From NCBI GenBank assembly GCA_024235215.1, contig JACKMU010000002.1, positions 372,001-436,000 of the forward strand: DNA of 64,000 nucleotides. Direction: 5' to 3'. Position 1 is the stretch's first letter. Each line of letters begins with the position of its first letter. Under the pieces are notes generated by a model that was not told where the DNA came from, searched no databases, and saw only the letters and a list, made by a program, of their open reading frames with translations. The position numbers were made by a program, and so were the translations under genes. Of this stretch, positions 10,107-17,457 are shown piece by piece. This DNA comes from Chromatiaceae bacterium. Its GTDB lineage: Bacteria; Pseudomonadota; Gammaproteobacteria; Chromatiales; Chromatiaceae.

Positions 10107-10658
10107 ATGGCTACTACCCAGCCCATCGGTGCGCAGCATGCCCGGGCATTCACCCTGATCGAGCTGATCGTCACCTTGACCATAATCAGCACGATGCTTT
10201 CCATCGGCATACCCGGCATCATCGCCCTCGCCAGCAACAGCCGTATCACCAGCGCGATCAACAATATGGTGCGGCACCTCCACTACGCCCGCAGCGAAGC
10301 GGTCACACACGGCGTATCGGTCATCCTCTGCCCCAGCCTGCAGGGAGACGGCTGCGACGACAGCTTTCACTGGCAGCAGGGTTTCATACTCTTTGCCGAC
10401 AGCAATGGTGACCGCAATCTGGGCAGTGGCGAGGTGGTTCTCCGCCACGTCAGCCCGGGCCTGGGTGAAACCCGGATCTTCACCTCACCTGGCAGGAAGA
10501 AGCTGACCTTTCAGGCGAGCGGGATGGCAATGGGCTCAACCGCCACGATCACCGTATGCGACTCCAGCGGGCGCGCCAAAGCGATCATCCTCTCCAACCC
10601 CGGACGGCCGCGCCTCGCCGACACCCGTGCGGACGGCTCGCCACTGGTATGTATCTGA
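10107..10658 (+). CDS. GspH/FimT family pseudopilin
   Basis: 183-residue pseudopilin. The prepilin-peptidase motif FTLIELIVTLTI follows a short charged leader, and a hydrophobic helix is followed by the GspH/FimT globular domain with a disulfide-type cysteine pair (ILCPS...GDGCDD) and a GLGETRIFTSPG segment. The residue before the cleavage phenylalanine is alanine (ARA|FTLIE) where glycycine-type residue glycine is usual, which could slow processing. Such minor pilins act in type IV pilus assembly or type II secretion. No other pilin genes are adjacent, so it is an orphan locus. AAAGGAG precedes the ATG. Confidence 0.9.
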   Translation: MATTQPIGAQHARAFTLIELIVTLTIISTMLSIGIPGIIALASNSRITSAINNMVRHLHYARSEAVTHGVSVILCPSLQGDGCDDSFHWQQGFILFADSNGDRNLGSGEVVLRHVSPGLGETRIFTSPGRKKLTFQASGMAMGSTATITVCDSSGRAKAIILSNPGRPRLADTRADGSPLVCI

Positions 10659-10733
10659 CAGGAATGCCGGTTTTTTGGCTCCCGCCTATTGACCCGACCG
10701 GATCGGGTGATTAGTATACGCGCCTCCGGTTGA

Positions 10734-10809
10734 TCCTCGGTAGCTCAGTCGGTAGAGCGGGTGACTGTTAATCACTAGGTCGGCGGTTCGAGCCCGTCCC
10801 GAGGAGCCA
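10734..10809 (+). tRNA. tRNA-Asn (GTT)
   Basis: A 76-base cloverleaf with acceptor stem TCCTCGG/CCGAGGA, D-loop GCTCAGTCGGTAGAGC, anticodon GTT at 10767-10769, T-loop GGTTCGAGCC and encoded CCA. Its 3' 52 bases recur at 21540-21591, so it served as the attachment site of the adjoining element. Confidence 0.98.
10758..10809 (+). repeat. Left attachment repeat (within tRNA-Asn)
   Basis: 52-bp copy, identical to 21540-21591, covering the anticodon arm through CCA. The preceding base (G against T) and following base (G against A) differ, so the repeat is exactly 52 bp. This copy belongs to the intact tRNA. Confidence 0.95.
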
Positions 10810-10815
10810 GACAGC

Positions 10816-10853
10816 AAAAGGGTTAGCGCGATAGTAAACGCTAACCCTTTTTT
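10816..10853 (+). terminator. Terminator following tRNA-Asn, supplied by the element
   Basis: Stem AAAGGGTTAGCG (10817-10828) pairs with CGCTAACCCTTT (10839-10850), followed by a T run. It lies just inside the integrated element, so the invading DNA provides the tRNA with a new terminator. The original one is probably at 21601-21632. Confidence 0.8.
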
Positions 10854-10866
10854 ACTGGTTCCGACT

Positions 10867-10888
10867 GGGGTTCCCCTGGGGGTTCCTT
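10867..10888. repeat. Subterminal direct repeat, left copy
   Basis: A 22-bp sequence beginning GGGGTTCCCC and ending GGGGGTTCCTT, identical to 21393-21414. It lies 57 bases inside the left attachment repeat. Paired subterminal sites in an integrase-encoding element suggest arm-type integrase binding sites; that role is inference. Confidence 0.6.
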
Positions 10889-11051
10889 CGTTGGGCCTGC
10901 TGGAGCATCCCGCTATATCCCAGATATTCCCGGCTAATCCCTGTTTAGATCGGCTGCAACCGTGCCGAAAGGGTGTAAATGACCAGGGAGGAGCAAGCAA
11001 GGAGGCACTTCACGAAGCGCAGCGCTTTTCTAAATGGCGCTTAAAGTCTTT

Positions 11052-11471
11052 TTAATGCCCGTTCGAAGAGACTTTTTCAACTGTATCCGCCCCTTTCCGT
11101 CTCTTACCGGATATAGCGTATTTGCGCTTGATTCTCCGAATGTTGCGGGTAGTCGTACCAAAGCGAAGCGCCGCCGCTGCATCTGATGCACCACCAGCAA
11201 GAAAGCTCAGAACACGTCGGTGCTTCAAATCCGTCACGGCCTTTTGTGCCATCGGGATATCAAGCTCACAGCCGCCGTGCCGAGTTGCAAGCCTGGCAAC
11301 AACATCAATTCCAAAGTGATCCACCAGGCTGTTGCTGATGGTTACTCGACAGGGTATGTAAACCTGGGTTCCTCCAAGACGGGAGATAATCTCTGATGCC
11401 GCCTCGATCCCCACCAGATCCGCAATTTCTTTTCCTGAATCCGGTAAAAGTTCGTAGTCTAGTTTCTCCAA
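11052..11471 (-). CDS. Mor/C-type transcription activator, copy 1
   Basis: Roughly 139 residues of the Mor family, middle- and late-gene activators of Mu-like phages. LVGIEAASEIISRLGGTQVYIPCR and LVDHFGIDVVARLATRHGGCELDIP match the dimerisation repeats; the C-terminal part, LAGGASDAAAALRFGTTTRNIRRIKRK, is the helix-turn-helix. The frame is open to 11531, but those codons align with operator-like DNA rather than protein. I start at TTG 11471, matching the ATG of copy 2 and preceded by the same AGAGGTAGCGG ribosome site. Copies 1 and 2 share LLPDSGxEIADL and are a tandem duplication. Its target promoter is unknown; it may respond to or imitate a helper phage. Confidence 0.75.
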   Translation of the reverse strand: MEKLDYELLPDSGKEIADLVGIEAASEIISRLGGTQVYIPCRVTISNSLVDHFGIDVVARLATRHGGCELDIPMAQKAVTDLKHRRVLSFLAGGASDAAAALRFGTTTRNIRRIKRKYAISGKRRKGADTVEKVSSNGH

Positions 11472-11523
11472 TCCCGCTACCTCTACCCTGACAATTGGAA
11501 ACAATGGGACACTTATCGGATAT

Positions 11524-11976
11524 CTATCCAAGCGTTCCCACTTCCGCTCCTCCCGCTACATCACGGCTTATCCCGCCCTTCTTCCACCATAACCGCCTTT
11601 GCTTGGCGAGGATCTGCATCACCCTGGTGTAACTGACGCCGTTGGCGGCGGCCAGCTCGTTCGGTGTTGCCTTACCACTCATCCAGCGGTGAAACATCAG
11701 CCGATCTCTGATAGCGCGGTCGAGTGCTTCATTTTTCGGCAGATAGAAGTGTCTCCCACCATGATATTTGGCCAGTCCATGAACCGCCTTGCCCGCCATC
11801 CTGGTAGCCAGTCCATCGCCTACCCCCTCGCGGCGTAAGATGGCGGCCACCACATCGAACATTTCTGCCAGCGACTTCTCCCAGTTATCGAGTAGTGACG
11901 GATCGGCCTCATTTTCCAGCAGATCGGCGATTTCTTCCCCGGAATCCGGTAATAGCCGATGGTCAAGTTTCTCCAT
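11524..11976 (-). CDS. Mor/C-type transcription activator, copy 2
   Basis: About 150 residues, paralogous to the downstream neighbour. MEKLDHRLLPDSGEEIADLLENE is followed by a Mor-like core (GLATRMAGKAVHGLAKYHGGRHFYLPKN) and a C-terminal helix-turn-helix (GKATPNELAAANGVSYTRVMQILAKQ). The frame extends to 12039, but those extra codons run through GTGGGAACA repeats, giving a CSHCSHF string. I therefore use ATG 11976 with AGAGGT upstream. The gene lies directly downstream of the repeat array, so its expression is probably controlled by whatever binds those sites. The last codons also contain a degenerate repeat that could be an operator for copy 1. Confidence 0.72.
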   Translation of the reverse strand: MEKLDHRLLPDSGEEIADLLENEADPSLLDNWEKSLAEMFDVVAAILRREGVGDGLATRMAGKAVHGLAKYHGGRHFYLPKNEALDRAIRDRLMFHRWMSGKATPNELAAANGVSYTRVMQILAKQRRLWWKKGGISRDVAGGAEVGTLG

Positions 11977-12000
11977 ATCCGCTACCTCTACCCCTGAAAA

Positions 12001-12237
12001 GTGGGAACAGTGGGAACACTGCCTTTTTTGTAAATTCATTCAATCACTTATGCCAAAAAATAAGTGGGAACACGGTGGGAACAGTGGGAACACTTATCGG
12101 AGATACCCCCAAGTGTTCCCACTTCTGTTCCCACTTCGAAAAATAAGTGGGAACACCTTTTTGATGATTTTCGGATATATTTTCCTTCAAATGCAAGCAA
12201 GATAGGAACATATAGATAGTGTTCCCACTGTTCCCAC
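12001..12237. repeat. Array of ten GTGGGAACA repeats (candidate iterons or operators)
   Basis: Ten perfect copies of the 9-mer GTGGGAACA occur in 237 bases. Direct copies start at 12001, 12010, 12064, 12075, 12084 and 12147; inverted copies (TGTTCCCAC) start at 12114, 12126, 12220 and 12229. Three pairs are spaced exactly 9 bases apart. A partial copy is at 11534. The position, after the primase-helicase gene and before the mor pair, suits a replication origin of the P4 type, where the primase-helicase binds short iterons, or an operator for the Mor proteins. Confidence 0.85.
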
Positions 12238-12378
12238 TTTATACAATAGACCCCCCCTTCAAGATTCTGATGGGGTGAACGCAAACCGTTCCGGTCCTGT
12301 TCGCAGATGACGCAACACAACTGATCGGCCACCAAGAGATAGCACCCTGTGGTGGCTGTCTGAAGCACTTCGGTGTGG

Positions 12379-12664
12379 GTTGGCGGCAACATCCAGGGGG
12401 TACGCCACCTTCCCCGTAACAGACGACTGAAGCCCTCTGAACCGGACCGGCGATTTCCCGGTTGTCAGGATGCTGCCACCAGGTCGATTCTACCCAATTA
12501 CCGATCGCCGCGCTGGCGCTGGAGTGCTGATCTGACTCGGCGAGTGTTGGCGGCAACATCCAGGGGGTACGCCACCTTCCCCGTAAGAGTTCCCGTTACC
12601 GACAACCCAACCGGACCGGCGATTTCCCGGTTGTCAGAATGCCGCCGCCAGGTCGAGTCTATCC
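12379..12664. repeat. Tandem duplication of a ~120-bp non-coding unit
   Basis: Two copies about 167 bases apart. The first block of 41 bases at 12379-12419 recurs perfectly at 12546-12586 (beginning GTTGGCGGCAACATCC). A second block of 29 bases at 12440-12468 recurs perfectly at 12609-12637, and the next ~27 bases are near-identical. The second block contains an inverted repeat, AACCGG with CCGGTT 12 bases apart. No coding potential is seen. It could be part of an origin, a copy-control or immunity RNA, or a packaging site. Confidence 0.75.
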
Positions 12665-12674
12665 GATCTGCGGT

Positions 12675-15191
12675 TCAGTCGCCTCTCTGATCGAGTACCC
12701 ATGCCGGCAGCACCAGCACATGAACCGCCTTGCCGTTCACCCTCACCTTTCTGGTGTTTCGGCTGATGTTGGCGCCTTCGCGCTCTTCGGTGTTCCCGGA
12801 AACCAGATAGCCCCGGTCCCTCAGTTGTCGCCACAGCGCTTGAGGGCGAATGTTGAGCGGGGTATCGATCCGCCGCAGGGCATCGTTAACCGCCTGCAAG
12901 GTAGGCGTAGGAAGGAGAAAAAGCTCTCCCTCTTGTTCCGAAACCCACCCAATGTGCAATCCGGCAGGATTCGCCCCCTTCCATCCGTATGACTCCGCGT
13001 CGTTTGGCCGGTTCTGTGTCGAGCGGTCGAGCAGATGAGCGGATCCCGACATCAGAAGATCTGAAAGCGCGGCCCGGAAAGCTTCGGCTGGCTGTGTGCT
13101 CAAGATGCGTTTATCGTGCTGTCTGCCAAGACCCAGCAGCGTAGACCAGGCAGCGCCAAGAAGATCACCCCGCTTTCCCTTCTCGATCACACTGGACGCT
13201 ATCCAATGGTCAACGGCTTCCATGTAACCGACCATCAGGAACGCGCACTGCTCCGGCAGCCTGCCCTTGATGCCGGTCTGCATCGCCTTGGATCGAAATT
13301 CCTTGAACCGCTCCTTTGCCACTGCAACGTGCCGTTCATAGTCTGACGATACCCGCCGCAGATGGTCGGCCATCGATCGGGCCAGAACACCGCCGGTCGC
13401 GTCTGTCTGCGCCTGGGTCAAGCGTGTAAGGTTAATATCCCCATGCTGAACAGAAACGCCGAAAAGGCGGGCATTGATGCTTTCCCCGCTCGGCCACTGT
13501 TCCGCCGTCACCACTACCAAGGCCCGCGGCCTTCGTTCGTTCTGGAGCCGGATATCCGCGGTGAGTCGACCTCTCCCAGCCCGGTTGCCGATACCCCGAA
13601 CAATGTTGTGAACCGATTTTTCAAGCCGTGCCTGATCTCCTGAAGTGGGCTGCGGCGCGTAGTCGTCAATCACGGCCAGGCCATCGGCCAGCGTGAACAG
13701 CTTGAAGGCGATCGCATTCGACGTATCCAACCAACTGGCGGTCAGCGCCGTGCGGTTAATCCCGCTGCCAAAATGCGCGGCCAACATGCCCGCCAGTGAA
13801 CTTTTCATGCTCCGGCTCGGCCCCTCCAGCCACAGCGCGAAATCCACCCCCAGCGCTTGCGCCAGGGGGGCCAGATAGACAGCAGCCACCAGGGGAACCG
13901 ATATTCCTGGCGGGGCCACCATGCCAGCAGCGTAGCTTGCCTGTGCCGCTTCCTTGGCCTGGTGCCGATCACTGCTCGGGGAGGGCAGGCGGTAGAGCTC
14001 CCCCAGCTCGCCGATATCAACCACGACATCCGCTCTCCCTCCGGTGGTGTCGATCACCGCCCCGGCCGACAGGTAAGCCCAACCGCTGAAAAGCTTCCTC
14101 CACCCCGTGTGCGTGTAGACGGTTCTGCGGGGAACCTCCCGGCCATCGTGAGACAATACCTGTATCGCGTGCCTGAGATGTTCGCGGTTGGCCTGCCCTG
14201 GGTAGACCATGCAACCGGTTCCCCAGTGTTTCAATGGCCAGTCCATTTTGGTGAACTGCTCCACCGTCAACGAAACCATCGGCAATGGCTTCCCGCCGCG
14301 CGTGCCCTCGATGGCCAGCGCAAGATTCTGCTCTTGCCCGTCATCGCGTGAGACCTCTTCGGCAATGCTGGCGGTGAAGTTGCACAGTTGCCGCTCTCCG
14401 TCGGATGTAACGCGAAAAATGCCCCGGCTCCCTGCCACATAGGGCGGCTTCTCATTGTCCCTGTCGAACGCCTGGCGCCAGTCTGGGGAGGCTTCAGCCG
14501 TCAATCCCTGCTGTGGCATCCATTCACGCGGAATCGTGCCGACGCTGTCCCGGATTGTCTCCAGCAGCGCTTTTCTCAGCTGCTCCCTGATTCCGTCCAG
14601 TTCGACCAGGTTGAACCCGTCCCACTCGATCCCCCGTCGGCCGATCTCGATCTGTAACCAGTCAGCGGCCCCGGCCTTGGGAATGTCCGGCATGGGCTTT
14701 AGCAGGCACAGACAACCGATCCCCACCTCCGCAACCACGTCGGCGGCGTAGCGCTTTCCGGGTTCGTCGTTGTCGGGCCAGACAATCACCTTGCGGCGGC
14801 CCTCACCCAGCACCCGCACCGCCGGCGACCAGTCCGCCTTAGCAGCCGCCTGACTCCCGGATGGAGATGTAACCGCAGCGAGCCCGAGTAGGTGCAGCGC
14901 TGCGGCATCCTTCTCCCCTTCAACGATGAACAGCGGCCCTTGCCGTTGCAGCGTCCACAGTCCGAACAGTGGGCGGGGTATCCCACCATGTCCGTGAACG
15001 AAGCTGCCCGCCTTGGCTCCTGCATTGAAAAACGGAATGATCTCCTTGTTACCGTCGGCGTCCTGATATCTGGCCACCCATCCAAGCGGCTTGCCGTTGG
15101 GCGATTCGGGCAGGTAGGGCCAGGCGTAAAGGAACGGCTTTCGGCTCGCCCCCCTGCCCCAAGATGCAGGAATGAAGCCGGGTCTATTCAT
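12675..15191 (-). CDS. TOPRIM/DUF927-type primase-helicase of the element
   Basis: 838-residue replication protein. The N-terminal part (LFIVEGEKDAAALHLLGLAAVTSPSGS, then VIVWPDNDEPGKRYA) is a TOPRIM primase domain with its acidic metal ligands. The second half resembles DUF927 superfamily helicases: a Walker A-like WLEGPSRSMKSSLAGMLA and an acidic GLAVIDDYAPQP segment. The zinc-finger domain usually at the front of P4-alpha-type proteins is a separate upstream gene. The start ATG (15191) overlaps that gene's stop in ATGAATAG, indicating coupled translation, so the open frame to 15248 is not used. It probably opens the origin, which may be the repeat region just beyond its 3' end. Confidence 0.85.
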   Translation of the reverse strand: MNRPGFIPASWGRGASRKPFLYAWPYLPESPNGKPLGWVARYQDADGNKEIIPFFNAGAKAGSFVHGHGGIPRPLFGLWTLQRQGPLFIVEGEKDAAALHLLGLAAVTSPSGSQAAAKADWSPAVRVLGEGRRKVIVWPDNDEPGKRYAADVVAEVGIGCLCLLKPMPDIPKAGAADWLQIEIGRRGIEWDGFNLVELDGIREQLRKALLETIRDSVGTIPREWMPQQGLTAEASPDWRQAFDRDNEKPPYVAGSRGIFRVTSDGERQLCNFTASIAEEVSRDDGQEQNLALAIEGTRGGKPLPMVSLTVEQFTKMDWPLKHWGTGCMVYPGQANREHLRHAIQVLSHDGREVPRRTVYTHTGWRKLFSGWAYLSAGAVIDTTGGRADVVVDIGELGELYRLPSPSSDRHQAKEAAQASYAAGMVAPPGISVPLVAAVYLAPLAQALGVDFALWLEGPSRSMKSSLAGMLAAHFGSGINRTALTASWLDTSNAIAFKLFTLADGLAVIDDYAPQPTSGDQARLEKSVHNIVRGIGNRAGRGRLTADIRLQNERRPRALVVVTAEQWPSGESINARLFGVSVQHGDINLTRLTQAQTDATGGVLARSMADHLRRVSSDYERHVAVAKERFKEFRSKAMQTGIKGRLPEQCAFLMVGYMEAVDHWIASSVIEKGKRGDLLGAAWSTLLGLGRQHDKRILSTQPAEAFRAALSDLLMSGSAHLLDRSTQNRPNDAESYGWKGANPAGLHIGWVSEQEGELFLLPTPTLQAVNDALRRIDTPLNIRPQALWRQLRDRGYLVSGNTEEREGANISRNTRKVRVNGKAVHVLVLPAWVLDQRGD

Positions 15192-15501
15192 CGCGTTCCC
15201 CATGGTCAGACGGAAGGAAAGCAATGGCCAGGTCGTTGACCGCTTCAACGAAGCTCAAGCCGTGAAATTGTTGATGGAAGTCGATGATATCCCCACCCTT
15301 GGCGCCACAGGAGAAACAGCAGTAGGAACCACTCTCCAGATTGATCCTGAAGCTTCCCCGGTTGCGGTCTTCATGAAACGGGCAGAGCCCGCCGTCCACC
15401 CATCCCCGCTGTTTCGGTGGCGGCATGGTGGGCAGGCGGGGCGGATAATAGGCGACGGGGGAAACCGCCGCCTTGAGTACATCAGGACTCAGACGGCGCA
15501 T
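15184..15501 (-). CDS. CHC2-type zinc-finger primase domain protein
   Basis: 105-residue protein consisting of the DnaG-type CHC2 zinc-binding domain: CPFHEDRNRGSFRIN then SGSYCCFSCGAKGGDIIDFHQQFHGLSFVEAV. The CxxH...CxxC pattern recognises template during primer synthesis. In most P4-like proteins this region is fused to the TOPRIM domain; here it is a stand-alone subunit overlapping the primase-helicase by 8 bases. The two probably act together as a split primase. A fission by mutation is possible, but each part has clean boundaries and a coupled start, which argues for function. Confidence 0.85.
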   Translation of the reverse strand: MRRLSPDVLKAAVSPVAYYPPRLPTMPPPKQRGWVDGGLCPFHEDRNRGSFRINLESGSYCCFSCGAKGGDIIDFHQQFHGLSFVEAVNDLAIAFLPSDHGERDE

Positions 15502-15504
15502 GTT

Positions 15505-15789
15505 TCACCCTCCCTGCTTCGCCTGGCGGCGATGCTCGGCCAATTGCCGTTGCTGGGAATCGGCCTGGTGTGCCAAGCGTCCCATGCTGCTGATTGCGTT
15601 CCCGGTCTGCTCCACCATCCAGGCGGGTACGCGGTGTTCGTCGGTGTCCATCGCATGAGCCAGCATCATAGCGAGCGCTTCCGCCGTATCGAGCGCCGCT
15701 CGCCGAAGGTCGTATAGCGCTCCTTCGTGGTTGACGTCCCCGCAGCTTAACCGGTGAGTGAGGTTGAACAGCGTGTCTTGCTCGATCAT
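15505..15789 (-). CDS. Small hypothetical protein of the element
   Basis: 94-residue predicted cytoplasmic protein, alanine-rich and helical (LRRAALDTAEALAMMLAHAMDTDEHRVPAWMVEQTGNAISSMGRLAHQADSQQRQLAEH). No family was recognised. The region from AEALAMML to MVEQTGNAISSMGRLA has the look of small phage proteins that carry helical bundles. Its start overlaps the stop of the upstream gene by four bases (ATGA), and the CHC2 gene begins only three bases downstream, so it belongs to the replication operon. Confidence 0.65.
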   Translation of the reverse strand: MIEQDTLFNLTHRLSCGDVNHEGALYDLRRAALDTAEALAMMLAHAMDTDEHRVPAWMVEQTGNAISSMGRLAHQADSQQRQLAEHRRQAKQGG

Positions 15790-16163
15790 TCTTCGGTCCC
15801 TCCAAGATGCTGTTCAATTACCTTGCTCGCTATCTCGCGGAGACGGTCGGTTGACCGCCGGTTTTCCGCTTCGCGCTCCCTGATGCAGGCCTCCATATCG
15901 TAGTATTTAACGCGCAGGTGGTTGACCAACGCCCTGGCGATTTTTATCTGATTGGCGGCGGCGCCTGCCGTTTCTGACAAGCTCGATAGGCTCAGGTTGT
16001 CATTGCGAAAGTCCGCGTTGTCACATGCCTGCTTGGTAAAGTCACTGATACCAAGAGCGGAGCACAAGCATTCGTCCAGGTAGTCAGCGGTTTCTGCATT
16101 GGGATTAAAAACGCTATCGAACACTTCAAGCGCCAGGGCGGCGCGTTCTTTGGGATCGTTCAT
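15786..16163 (-). CDS. Hypothetical protein of the element
   Basis: 125 residues, no family recognised. It has an acidic first half (FNPNAETADYLDECLCSALGISDFTKQACDNADF) and a charged helical second half (IKIARALVNHLRVKYYDMEACIREREAENRRSTDRLREIASKVIEQHL). It overlaps the next gene by four bases (ATGA) and the preceding small frame in TGATG fashion, which supports real expression as part of the operon. A role in replication control or host takeover is possible but not shown by the sequence. Confidence 0.6.
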   Translation of the reverse strand: MNDPKERAALALEVFDSVFNPNAETADYLDECLCSALGISDFTKQACDNADFRNDNLSLSSLSETAGAAANQIKIARALVNHLRVKYYDMEACIREREAENRRSTDRLREIASKVIEQHLGGTEE

Positions 16164-16405
16164 TTTTTGTTCCTATGCTTTAGTAGTGCCACCCGATATG
16201 AGGGGCGGCGGGACTCAACTACCGGCATAAGTCGGCGGGGGGTATTTCCCTTGCGGGTGTTGTATTCCCCCCTCTCATCCCGCCTTGAAACTGGCGTGAC
16301 TGCGCCAAGGATTACAGGCGCAAAAAAACCGCAGGTCTGACGGGTGCGGGAACCGCTTATGCTAGTAGTGCGTTTATCGTAGGTCACTGGGGTTCGTTTC
16401 GTCAA
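16160..16405 (-). CDS. Small basic protein, possibly Ash/Icd-like
   Basis: 81 codons giving a strongly basic protein (TCGFFAPVILGAVTPVSRR...YNTRKGNTPRRLMPVVESRR). The arrangement GFFAPVILGAVTPVSRR resembles, weakly and from memory, the Ash/Icd-type small proteins found upstream of primase genes in P4-like elements, some of which block host cell division. The stop overlaps the next start (AATGA), consistent with translational coupling. It could equally be a non-coding leader frame. Low confidence. Confidence 0.35.
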   Translation of the reverse strand: MTKRTPVTYDKRTTSISGSRTRQTCGFFAPVILGAVTPVSRRDERGEYNTRKGNTPRRLMPVVESRRPSYRVALLKHRNKK

Positions 16406-16433
16406 GGTGGGTAGTTGATGCTGCGGGTACTGG

Positions 16434-16880
16434 TCAGGGTTGCGCCTTGCTATTCGACTCCCTGTGTTTTTTCCAGCTCTCCATTCCCGCGATCACGTTT
16501 CGCGCTTGCGCTCGGGTCATGAAGCGCGGCGAGGATAGCTTGGTTACACGCTCCACGAACTTCTGCAAGCCTGGCGCTTCGAGCCCATCCCAGCCCAGCT
16601 CCCGCGAAAGCGCGGCGATCTTGGCCCACTGTCCCGCCGTGGGTCTGTCTTCGCCACCGGTAGCCCCTCTGGCTTGACCATCCAGCCACCCAGAAGAACG
16701 GAAGGCGTTCACTACGCTGTGAAGTTGCGCTTCGTTCAGTTTGGCGGATGTTCTCACCCCGAATTCACGTTCCAGCCAGGCCCGATAGTCAGTATCGGAA
16801 AGCCCCTGGCGTTTCACTGCCAGGTGAATCAAGCCCAGCAGTTTATGCCTGGTGTTCTTTGCCGACCGCGAATGACTCAT
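16434..16880 (-). CDS. gemA: GemA-like regulatory protein (Mu gp16 family, DUF1018)
   Basis: 148 residues matching the Mu GemA family: an N-terminal segment KLLGLIHLAVKRQGLSDTDYRAWLEREFGV, then PTAGQWAKIAALSRELGWDG and a C-terminal KLSSPRFMTRAQARNVIAGMESWKKH. In Mu, GemA is an early-region protein reported to modulate host gene expression and gyrase activity. Finding it in an integrase-type element rather than a transposing phage is unusual. It overlaps the I-like gene upstream by four bases. It could act on the host or mimic the helper's own protein. Confidence 0.85.
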   Translation of the reverse strand: MSHSRSAKNTRHKLLGLIHLAVKRQGLSDTDYRAWLEREFGVRTSAKLNEAQLHSVVNAFRSSGWLDGQARGATGGEDRPTAGQWAKIAALSRELGWDGLEAPGLQKFVERVTKLSSPRFMTRAQARNVIAGMESWKKHRESNSKAQP

Positions 16881-17452
16881 CCTTTTTCCACTGCAATTGC
16901 CGCATCCGCGTAACTGATACGGGGGTTGGCGGCCTGGATCGCCAAGGCTCGTTGATGCAGCTCCAGCCGATCGGGCTCGACGCTGTAACCGGGTGGGGTC
17001 TGGAAGCGGCTGAACTCACAGGGAACCATCGGCGTTTCCGCGTAGGCGGCTGCGGCCAAACTTGGTTCCTCCAGTCCCTTGACCGCTGGAGCGTATGCCC
17101 CCAGAAAGCCGACATGACGAAGGTAGTAGATCCCCGGTCGGGGGTTGCTGGGATCACTCGGCAGATAGAACGCGGCGGATACCTTGCGATAGCGGCCGTT
17201 CAGAAGATCCTCTTCCAGCTCCTTACTGACGCGCTCGACAAAGGCGACCAGGCGGCCGCTCTCCACCGCCAGCCGTGAAACCCAGCCATGCGCTGGAGCA
17301 TCCACTTTCGGATGCCCGATCACCAATGGAGCAGAGAAAGTCTGCTTTGAATAACCGGCCGCCGTTGCCGCCAGGTCGGCATCTGAAAAGCAGAGCCGCG
17401 TGCCGTTCATGTCCGTATGGCAACCTGGTCTGAATATCTCGACTCGGTTCAT
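16877..17452 (-). CDS. Mu-type I protein (protease/scaffold), short form
   Basis: 191 residues matching the N-terminal domain of Mu-like prophage I protein: VEIFRPGCHTDMNG, APLVIGHPKVDAPAHGWVSRL, GRYRKVSAAFYLPSDPSNPRPGIYYLRHVGFLGAYAPAVKGLE. In Mu, I is the capsid maturation protease and, through its C-terminal part or the internal product Z, the scaffold. This copy is about half the usual length and lacks the C-terminal scaffold portion. In an element without capsid genes it could process or redirect a helper's capsid. It is coupled to gemA and lies just after the coiled-coil gene. Confidence 0.82.
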   Translation of the reverse strand: MNRVEIFRPGCHTDMNGTRLCFSDADLAATAAGYSKQTFSAPLVIGHPKVDAPAHGWVSRLAVESGRLVAFVERVSKELEEDLLNGRYRKVSAAFYLPSDPSNPRPGIYYLRHVGFLGAYAPAVKGLEEPSLAAAAYAETPMVPCEFSRFQTPPGYSVEPDRLELHQRALAIQAANPRISYADAAIAVEKG

Positions 17453-17457
17453 GTCGA

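Noticed and set aside
10686..11000. Minus-strand frame containing SGRARTADLVINSH
   Set aside because: The protein-like string is the translation of tRNA-Asn read in reverse; it is a well-known annotation artefact.
12001..12237. CRISPR-like array
   Set aside because: The repeats are only 9 bases, occur in both orientations and lack uniform spacers; they are iteron- or operator-like.
12040..12674. Short plus- and minus-strand frames of 80-140 codons in the repeat region
   Set aside because: Their translations are repeats of the GTGGGAACA and duplicated units, with no family features.
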